NCBI RefSeq assembly: GCF_001292705.1 | Contig: NZ_LGAK01000016.1 | Coordinates: 1 to 64,000 of the forward strand | From: Marinagarivorans algicola | GTDB lineage: Bacteria > Pseudomonadota > Gammaproteobacteria > Pseudomonadales > Cellvibrionaceae | Reading direction: 5' to 3' | Length of the DNA stretch: 64,000 nucleotides | Part shown: in pieces, positions 57,360 to 64,000 of the stretch | Layout of the letters: every line of letters begins with the position of its first letter | Position numbering within the stretch: position 1 is the first letter of the stretch | The notes under the pieces: model-generated | Databases searched by the model: none | The model's input: only the letters and a program-made list of their open reading frames with translations | Told to the model about the DNA's origin: nothing | Position numbers and translations under genes: made by a program

Positions 57360-59861
57360 TTATTTAACCTCGGTTCGATATAAAAATGCATCTGTTTGTG
57401 TAAGCGCAATGAGCAGCTCTTTCACACTTTTATTTTTACCTATAAAAGTATTGTAAGCACTCTGCATACTACATTCATCAGCACCACCGGTATTTGCATG
57501 CATTTCATGCCCATAACTATATTGAGCCCATAGTTGAACGGCACATTGAGCCGCTTGCTCACTTTCAACGAGTGCATTGACAAGCCCTGCAGGCCCTGCA
57601 TACATACCGCTAATATCGGTACCCGGTAAATCAACGCTCGCATCAACGGGTAAATTTTTATCCTTCTCACGCCAACGGCCAGTAGGATCAAAGTTTTCAA
57701 AAGCAAACCCTGCTGGGTTTAGTGTGCGATGGCAACCTTCACAGTCTTTCCCTTTTGTTGCTTGTATCCAACGCTCGCGCGTAGTGCTATTAGGATCTGG
57801 AATGGGCGGTTTTATCTCAACACCCGAATCATCAGCAGGAACTTCGATACTGACACACATAAAACTTTGTAAAATAAAGGCGCCACGTAAAACGGGGGCA
57901 GTTTCACTCTCATGCGCTCGGCTCGCGACTACAGCCCCCAAGCTAAATAAACCAAAGTGTCGACCTTGCTCAGACACTTGTACAAAATCATCACTCCCTG
58001 GCGGCGTAAAGCCATAGACCTCTGCTAAAGCGTTATTGACAAAGGTGTAATCGGCAGACAAAAATTCGTCCCAGCTAGCCTCTTTTTGCCATAATATATG
58101 GTCAACAAATGCATCAAGTTCTTTTAAATATAATTGTGGCGCTTGTGCAGTCATATGTGGATAAATAGCAGGGTCAGCTGGTGCGGCCAATATTTTAGTC
58201 TGCTGAATTAAATTGCGAAAAAATAATCGCAGTACTTTTTTAGCTTTATTATCACTTAATAGCCTTTGCGCTTGCTCGGCTATCACTTTTTTATCACGTA
58301 ATTTATCTTCCGCAGCCAATTTCAATAATTTATCGTCAGGTGTTGTCGCCCAAAACATATACGATAAGCGAGTAGCAATTTCCCAACTTGTCAATGGAGT
58401 CACGCCACTACTCAGTGATCCGGTACCAAATTCTGCACGATATAAAAAAGAAGGTGACTGTAACATTGCCTCTACAACTAATTGAATACCTGCTGCAAAA
58501 TCAATACTTTTACCTTCGGTATATAAAGCACGTAATTGCTTATTTTCTTGCGTACTTAATGGCCGTCGGTAAATTTTTTGGCCAGCATTTTTAATAAAAT
58601 CAAAAGCACATTGATCATTTAGAGCCGCACAACTTAATAAGCGATTACTGGTGCTTGGGCTTGGGCTTGCTCCGGCATCGCAGCGATCAGTACCACATTG
58701 GCAATAACTTTGATTTGATAAGCTATCAACACAATCTGTTGCACTTGCACCATAAGTTGTTCGACACTGACTTGTGGTATTGCACTGATCACCAGAGGAA
58801 ACGATAGGGGTGGCACTCAATGTACTAACAAAAGCTGCTGCTACGACCTCTGATGCATCAATAAAAGAATCGACAAGGCTAGAGTTAACACCTAAGACAC
58901 CAGCATCATTATCAAAGCCAGAGTTTTGCTCAGCAGGAATACGATTCATTAATGATTTATCAACACCAAACAAGTCAACGATGGTATTGGTATATTCACG
59001 TTTATTAAGCCGACGAAGAGGAAATATACCGGGGCTGGGCGCTTCTGCTGCGCAGTTGGTGGCCTGAATCGATGCGGTAAAAGCGCTTTGAACATAGGTA
59101 GCAACATTAATCGCGCAATCATCGATACAAGCACCGGGGGTTGGCATACTAATTTCAATAATATCCACTAAATCACCAAAATCACCGCACACTTTACACT
59201 CGCCCTGTATCAGTGAGGGGCCAATATTAGTACCGCCGCCATGACTGCCATGGCATGTTGAGCATTGTGCTGTATAAACATCGAGGCCTGCAATTTGATC
59301 TCCCCTATCAGGGTCTGGCGCATTGGTTGGCACGGGACAACCATTATTACGAGCAGGCCCAGGTTTGAGTGGACACAAGTCGCTGGGGTTATCAACGCCG
59401 TCTTCATCATCATCACCTGGCCCTAAGTTTGGCACGCTTGTTTGCTGCAGGTTAATAATATAAGCCGCAATATCGCTCGCGCAGCTCTTATCACAGTTAT
59501 TGACCGCTCCCCAAGGCATCGCCGTGTGAATGTAATCAGATAAGCTCGACTGCGAGGCGCAGTCGCTAAGATACTCACAAGAAAATTGACCATAGCGATC
59601 AATAATATCTATATCATTCTGTGCCCCAAAATCCGGTTTAGTCGCAATACTATTGCCGTCATCATGACAACTGCTGCATTGATTTTTATAAAGGGCAGCC
59701 CCCTTTGTTACATCAACGGGCAGACTCATGGGCGCTGATGAAGTTTGCGAAAAATCAGATGACTGAGAAGCAGACGTATTTGACTCAGAGGTGCAAGCTC
59801 CCAAAAGAAAGCCCGCCAAAAAAAAGATAGCGACCCGACCTATCATTAAATAAAAATGCAC
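57360..59861 (-). CDS. Multi-heme DUF1587/1595/1592/1588/1585 lipoprotein (module B)
   Basis: 833 residues from GTG 59861 (ATG 59846 possible). Lipobox FLLGAC at Cys 23. Heme motifs CSSCH at 62-66 and CSTCH at 200-204. A calcium-type repeat, DDDEDGVDNPSDLCP, lies near 151-164. DUF1587 (PLRRLNKREYTNTIVDLFG) is near 281, and a six-Cys mini-domain (Cys 360, 366, 377, 387, 389, 394) lies before DUF1595 (IYRRPLSTQE). DUF1592 follows with ADYTFVNNALAEVYGF near 610, then DUF1588 with CEGCHRTLNPAGF near 720 and DUF1585 at the end. This order is best known in planctomycetes. It is paired with the DUF1552 gene. Confidence 0.9.
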   Translation of the reverse strand: MHFYLMIGRVAIFFLAGFLLGACTSESNTSASQSSDFSQTSSAPMSLPVDVTKGAALYKNQCSSCHDDGNSIATKPDFGAQNDIDIIDRYGQFSCEYLSDCASQSSLSDYIHTAMPWGAVNNCDKSCASDIAAYIINLQQTSVPNLGPGDDDEDGVDNPSDLCPLKPGPARNNGCPVPTNAPDPDRGDQIAGLDVYTAQCSTCHGSHGGGTNIGPSLIQGECKVCGDFGDLVDIIEISMPTPGACIDDCAINVATYVQSAFTASIQATNCAAEAPSPGIFPLRRLNKREYTNTIVDLFGVDKSLMNRIPAEQNSGFDNDAGVLGVNSSLVDSFIDASEVVAAAFVSTLSATPIVSSGDQCNTTSQCRTTYGASATDCVDSLSNQSYCQCGTDRCDAGASPSPSTSNRLLSCAALNDQCAFDFIKNAGQKIYRRPLSTQENKQLRALYTEGKSIDFAAGIQLVVEAMLQSPSFLYRAEFGTGSLSSGVTPLTSWEIATRLSYMFWATTPDDKLLKLAAEDKLRDKKVIAEQAQRLLSDNKAKKVLRLFFRNLIQQTKILAAPADPAIYPHMTAQAPQLYLKELDAFVDHILWQKEASWDEFLSADYTFVNNALAEVYGFTPPGSDDFVQVSEQGRHFGLFSLGAVVASRAHESETAPVLRGAFILQSFMCVSIEVPADDSGVEIKPPIPDPNSTTRERWIQATKGKDCEGCHRTLNPAGFAFENFDPTGRWREKDKNLPVDASVDLPGTDISGMYAGPAGLVNALVESEQAAQCAVQLWAQYSYGHEMHANTGGADECSMQSAYNTFIGKNKSVKELLIALTQTDAFLYRTEVK

Positions 59862-60007
59862 ATTACTTACCCCGCTTTATGTATGGCGCCAACACGCCAT
59901 ACAACCCAAAAAAACATAAAATTTTATCGTTAAAAAAATTATGAACCCATAGAGCTTACAAAAAAATTAAAAATTAAAAATATCTTAATATTTATAATTT
60001 ATTCAAA

Positions 60008-60042
60008 AAAAATTCTCATCAGTAAAACTGATGAGAATTTTT
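60008..60042 (-). terminator. Terminator after module C
   Basis: AAAAATTCTCATCAGT pairs perfectly with ACTGATGAGAATTTTT around AAA. It lies 50 bases downstream of the DUF1501 gene at 60092. Confidence 0.87.
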
Positions 60043-60091
60043 AAAAATGCAAAAATAAAAACAATGTCCTAACATATAAGACTGCTAGCCA

Positions 60092-61498
60092 TTAAACCAA
60101 TGCTGCCGTAATTACTTTACCTGAAGGCACGCGTATATTGGTTTTTTCTTCATCAACACCAGCGGCAGCAATCACAGTCTTACCATAGGCTGCCAAGGTG
60201 CTTTCTGCATCAATATCAGGATTATTTTTAGAGCCATTTCTAGAATGAATACCAGTAGCTTCGGGTTGATTTTTTTTATTGACTTCAAGACCGCCTATCA
60301 TGCCGCTTTTGATACCGCTACCGTGCATAAAGCTCAAGGTTAAATTACTAAAATGGTCACGCCCCCCCTCTTTATTACGCGTCGGCGTGCGGCCAAAGCA
60401 ATCGAGCGTTACCCAGTTGATATCATCGGTTAAACCCGCCGCATTGAGCATTTTCCAGTACTGCACCATGCTATCGATGCCCTTTAATGTACGACTAGCT
60501 TCGTCGGCTAACATCTTATCGCTGTGATTATCGCCGGCAAAGTCGTGCGATACACACACCACAGGCGTTAAACGCAGCTTGATAAAGGCAATGGCTGTAC
60601 GCAGCTGGTTAACGGTATCATCACCATCAATAGCATCTAATGCTGTACCTAGCTTGTCGCCAATCGTTTGTGCTTGTGTGCGTGTGAGTGCATGATTATC
60701 TAAAAAAGCGCGCTGCTTTTGCGTGCCATGTTGCTTTACGTTGGCATATACTTGGTCAATCATTTGACTGTATAGATTGTCGTAATCAGCAGGATCTAGG
60801 TGACTACCGGCAGTGGCGGCAAACAAACTTTTTACCTGTGAAGGTTTATAGATAGTCAGCGGGTTACCCTTAGAGAACCCCGCCATGCCATTTTTAGATA
60901 ATACCAAAGGCGTTTTTAACGAAGTGCCCAGAGCTTCGGCGGTATCCCAGGCAATGGCTGAGCCAAGCTCTTCGCCGCGATTAGGGTTAAGGTCATCGCG
61001 TAGCGCACCTTTTAAACCCTTTACCGATGGCATTTCGGGGTGGGCATTCGCACCCGTACGATACCAAACGCCACATAGATTATTTAAAAATGCTTGTGGT
61101 AGCTCCTGCCAAGGACGTGCGGCTAATACTTTCTTGCCACCAATAGTCAGCTCAACCGGCTCTTCTAAGTCTTTGCCTGAGTAACTAGTACCATTAACTG
61201 TACCGCGTGCACTGGTGCCCAGCTCCGATGATTTAGGATGATCAATAAGGCTTGCCGCTTGATTACCCGCACTGGCAAAGCTCATGGGACCGCTGCAATT
61301 AATCGGCTCACCCTGTAGTGATTGCGACAAAATAGTAAATTTGGCATTGGTGGCAGCACTGACTGTACCGGCAGCCAAAAAACTCGCCGGCACCCCAATA
61401 ACACTGGCGCAGGTTGATAGGCTTAAAGCCCCTAAACTACTGTGCTTGAGAAAGTCACGGCGGGCACTTAAAAACGGCTTATTTTGTGATTTTTTCAT
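60092..61498 (-). CDS. DUF1501 protein, Tat-type signal (module C)
   Basis: 468 residues. SARRDFLKHSSLGALSLSTCASVIG is a twin-arginine signal (RRDFLK), ending near ASFLAAGTVSAA. VTLDCFGRTPTRNKEGGRDHFSNLTLSFMHGSGIKSGMIGG carries the GRT, N, GG and DH residues of DUF1501. It differs from the module A protein by a longer N-terminal part (GPMSFASAGNQ and later). It starts 14 bases after the cytochrome gene and has GGAG at nine bases. The substrate is unknown. Confidence 0.82.
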   Translation of the reverse strand: MKKSQNKPFLSARRDFLKHSSLGALSLSTCASVIGVPASFLAAGTVSAATNAKFTILSQSLQGEPINCSGPMSFASAGNQAASLIDHPKSSELGTSARGTVNGTSYSGKDLEEPVELTIGGKKVLAARPWQELPQAFLNNLCGVWYRTGANAHPEMPSVKGLKGALRDDLNPNRGEELGSAIAWDTAEALGTSLKTPLVLSKNGMAGFSKGNPLTIYKPSQVKSLFAATAGSHLDPADYDNLYSQMIDQVYANVKQHGTQKQRAFLDNHALTRTQAQTIGDKLGTALDAIDGDDTVNQLRTAIAFIKLRLTPVVCVSHDFAGDNHSDKMLADEASRTLKGIDSMVQYWKMLNAAGLTDDINWVTLDCFGRTPTRNKEGGRDHFSNLTLSFMHGSGIKSGMIGGLEVNKKNQPEATGIHSRNGSKNNPDIDAESTLAAYGKTVIAAAGVDEEKTNIRVPSGKVITAALV

Positions 61499-61512
61499 AG
61501 TTTATTCTCCGC

Positions 61513-64000
61513 CTAAAAGCCTAGGCCAACACTGATGGTGGATGGGGCGCTACAGGTCATTTTCCAAAGCGTTTCTACCGCTTTTTGTGCGTCTAAGCCA
61601 TAGCCGCAACTGGGTGTGGCATTATTTTTAATATTCACTTTATTGGGGTTAGCGCACTTGGGCGATTTACGCAGCACAGCATAAGTGCGAGCCAGCGATT
61701 GGCGAGCAACGCCATAGTGTTCATGCGCGCTAGGTATCCCCAAAACAACCTGGGTCATATCGTCAAGCATTTGCTCGGTTTTGTCCCGATGAAAGGGCAC
61801 ATTATTTTTATTGCCAATAAACCAATAGTCACGATCTGAGCATAGGTACTCGACTGACTTTACATAAAACGGATCGATTTGCGATGGCTGCAATAATGAA
61901 ATTTTGCCACGCGTATATTCATCGTTAGGGATAAGGTCAGTTTGCGCTGTACGGTAGTGAACGCTCTTATCGCAAAATACTTTGTCGTTGGTACGACCAC
62001 GCTTTTTGGCAATATCATTTAAGCCACTATCAAGGTGCGTACAGAAATGGTCTTGTCGTGCAATGCTCACTAGCATCTCGGTATTGTCAGTAATACCATT
62101 GATGACTAAGGGCGATTTAAACGTTTCGAGTAAAAGAGTTTTAAACTTAAAGCCCGAAGCTTTGAATTTTTCGGCAATGTCTTTCACGTCGTCGGGGTAT
62201 TTTTTATCACAATCAACCGAGGTCACCCATTGGCACATTTTACTGGCCCATGCGAAAGCAAAATTAGGATGGTCAGCCAAAGCTTGAGCAAACTCATCCA
62301 TATCCTTAACCTCACGGGTTAAGCCATGAAGTGAAAAATCAGGGCGCTGAGTGCCTCTACGCTTCAGTGCTCGCGTGTTTTCAGAGTGGTAATACTGTAA
62401 AAACACATTGCGCATAGGGTCCATCTGGGTGTGACAGGCGTGGCAATCGGTACCCGGTACTGCATGGTCGGCAATAATACCTTCGCTGTGGTTGCGCTTG
62501 GTAGTATCGCCGGCTTCAAAGCTCAGCCCTAATGCACTGATCAATGTTTGATTGAGCGTTAGGCGAAACTCGTTAGAGGGGTTAGTTTCCCAATTAAAAA
62601 TAAAAGCCGGCGTGGTAAAAAACCCAACCCTAGGCGCTAATAATTCATAACTATCGCCATCTTTCAGAGCCCGCATTGACTCAATATAGTCTTCGGTTTT
62701 TTCGTATTGTCCGGGCGATGTCCCTTGTTTTAAAGTAATTGTTCGCCAATCGTCGTAATCACTATCAATCACGCCAGGCATATTACGTAGGCGATGTTGC
62801 TCGCTGTTTTCGCTCAGGTGTTGCTGGTCGGCCCGGCCCAGCGCAGCCAATACAATAGTGCTCACTTCCCAGTCACGGGTTGTAACAATCGTGCGAAAAT
62901 CTTGATTACCATTAATAATACGCAATGCCGTTTGCACCATCATTTCATGCAGCGCCTTTTGAGTGCGTGATGTACTTACGGGGGCTTTTGGTGCGTAACC
63001 TAAACCGCCCAGTTGCTCCCAATAATCGGTATTGGTTAAAGGTGAGGCGTTTTGCTGGAGTGCAAGGCGCAAAAATTGACGGATTTTATAGTCAAATTTA
63101 TCGGTTTTTATCCACTGCTTTAATAAGGCTTCGTATTCGGCCACATTAAAGTCACCATTATCAGTAATACGCTTGTATTCGCCATTCGTTAAGGGGCTGC
63201 CAGTTAGAATTTTTTTGGCATAATGCGCCACCGAGTAACCTTGTGTTTTATTCAGGGTCACAGGCTCAATGCGCAAAACTTTATCAGGCGTATTTATTAT
63301 CGGCGGAGCTATATTGACTAGCTCGTTCACCCATTCAATCAGTACTGCATGCTCTGCTGGCGTTACACCTGCCTTGCCAAAGGGCATTTTGGCCATACAT
63401 TGATCACCAGCACCGGCATCGGTAATTTTTAAAAACAAGGAATTAGCCGGGTTGACAGGGTCAATAATAAGCTCATCACTACATTTGCTGCCCCCCGAGG
63501 GCTGGCCGACTAAGCGTTTGGCAAAGTCATCTAGGGTGCCGGTCACCAAATCAACGCGTGCGCCGCCAGGCGTTGCATCGTGGCAGCTTGAGCTAGCGCA
63601 GCCTGCGTCAAAAATCTTTTGCGCGCGGGTAGCTAAGTCGGGCGTGGGCTCAGTACTGGCTTGCGCAACGCTAAAACGCACTTGCTTGGTTGTTTTAGTC
63701 CCGCTTTTAGAGGTTAATACCGCGCGCAAGGTATAAGCGCCAGGCACCAAAGATTGTAATAGCGCATCGCTTTGCTTAATCGATGTATTATTCCAATCAT
63801 AAGGAGCTATGCCTTCTTTGCGCACTAATGTGTTATTTAGAAACAGTTCAATATGGCGCACATTAGCATCGTTGGTCGTAGTTACCGCCACAACTAGTGA
63901 GGTATCAGGTGCTAAAACCGCCCCCGGCGCAACCCCCGTAATACTCGAAATACTAACAGGTGATACGCTCGCCGGAGATGAACTTGCTGCCACCGAAGAG
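61513..64000 (-). CDS. Cytochrome / DUF1588-type secreted protein, 5' end outside window (module C)
   Basis: At least 829 codons, open to the right edge. The first in-frame start is a GTG at 63993, inside a Ser/Ala/Val linker (SSVAASSSPASVSPVS), so the real N-terminus with its signal is outside. An Ig-like beta domain follows (NVRHIELFLNNTLVRKEGIAPYDW to TTKQVRFSV). Next comes a heme-type GCASSSCHDATPGGARVDL near residue 132. The remainder resembles module A's diverged DUF1592 region and includes TDCHACHTQMDPMRNVF near 510. The final part has FAWASKMCQWV and KDIAEKFKASGFKFKTLLLETFKS. It lies 14 bases before the DUF1501 gene. Confidence 0.85.
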   Translation of the reverse strand, partial: SSVAASSSPASVSPVSISSITGVAPGAVLAPDTSLVVAVTTTNDANVRHIELFLNNTLVRKEGIAPYDWNNTSIKQSDALLQSLVPGAYTLRAVLTSKSGTKTTKQVRFSVAQASTEPTPDLATRAQKIFDAGCASSSCHDATPGGARVDLVTGTLDDFAKRLVGQPSGGSKCSDELIIDPVNPANSLFLKITDAGAGDQCMAKMPFGKAGVTPAEHAVLIEWVNELVNIAPPIINTPDKVLRIEPVTLNKTQGYSVAHYAKKILTGSPLTNGEYKRITDNGDFNVAEYEALLKQWIKTDKFDYKIRQFLRLALQQNASPLTNTDYWEQLGGLGYAPKAPVSTSRTQKALHEMMVQTALRIINGNQDFRTIVTTRDWEVSTIVLAALGRADQQHLSENSEQHRLRNMPGVIDSDYDDWRTITLKQGTSPGQYEKTEDYIESMRALKDGDSYELLAPRVGFFTTPAFIFNWETNPSNEFRLTLNQTLISALGLSFEAGDTTKRNHSEGIIADHAVPGTDCHACHTQMDPMRNVFLQYYHSENTRALKRRGTQRPDFSLHGLTREVKDMDEFAQALADHPNFAFAWASKMCQWVTSVDCDKKYPDDVKDIAEKFKASGFKFKTLLLETFKSPLVINGITDNTEMLVSIARQDHFCTHLDSGLNDIAKKRGRTNDKVFCDKSVHYRTAQTDLIPNDEYTRGKISLLQPSQIDPFYVKSVEYLCSDRDYWFIGNKNNVPFHRDKTEQMLDDMTQVVLGIPSAHEHYGVARQSLARTYAVLRKSPKCANPNKVNIKNNATPSCGYGLDAQKAVETLWKMTCSAPSTISVGLGF

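Overview
The window reads as chromosome of a marine, polysaccharide-degrader-type gammaproteobacterium, most likely in or near the Cellvibrionaceae (Saccharophagus/Teredinibacter relatives). The grounds are the housekeeping gene content (mutS-fdxA, alaS-lysC-csrA with tRNA-Ser beside them, serB beside an AhpA/YtjB gene, folE-folX), poly-Ser/Ala/Val linkers in secreted lipoproteins, an MSHA-type pilin operon and a TonB receptor/YfiR/GGDEF operon. No phage, CRISPR array or complete insertion sequence is visible. The genus is an inference from gene content only.

Layout. 1-2.9 kb: a decayed chromosomal integron. A 5' fragment of an integron integrase gene (1963-2139, + strand, preceded by a perfect LexA box) faces away from a cassette array on the - strand holding an FRG-domain gene, a DUF2199 gene and a cassette with no clear gene, separated by attC-like sites. 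The rest of intI is replaced by a 231-bp tandem repeat. 2.9-7.1 kb: mutS, fdxA and a family 25 glycosyltransferase. 7.6-11.6 kb: proline catabolism, with PutA split so that its usual C-terminal domain is a separate, overlapping cistron. 11.7-17 kb: a small hypothetical gene, an old yellow enzyme, a phosphopantetheinyl transferase, a glutaredoxin-like protein and an SLC13-type transporter. 17-23.5 kb: an OlsF-like ornithine-lipid synthase, an AhpA/YtjB-like membrane protein, serB and a CPA1 antiporter. 23.6-26.5 kb: mshACDOP pilin genes without assembly genes. 27.3-32.3 kb: tRNA-Ser, csrA, lysC, alaS. 32.9-38.9 kb: an orphan exbD, SOS-controlled dinB, two unknown genes, a chalcone-isomerase-like/TonB fusion, and folE-folX. 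39.3-46.9 kb: a VWA membrane protein and a TonB receptor/YfiR/GGDEF-EVL operon. 47.2-64 kb: three successive two-gene modules, each with a secreted c-type cytochrome of the DUF1592/DUF1588 type followed by a signal-bearing DUF1501 or DUF1552 protein. An acyl-CoA dehydrogenase and an orphan prepilin-like gene lie between the first and second modules. The last module runs off the right edge.

Themes. (1) Two SOS-box genes, the intI remnant and dinB. (2) A relic integron beside mutS. (3) A small non-autonomous mobile element family with 12-bp inverted ends and 8-bp target duplications (54081-54315 and 55331-55490, plus a fragment near 39217) resembling IS66-type ends. (4) The triplicated cytochrome/DUF1501 modules, two of which share a six-cysteine mini-domain. 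These modules are the best candidate for an uncharacterised system.
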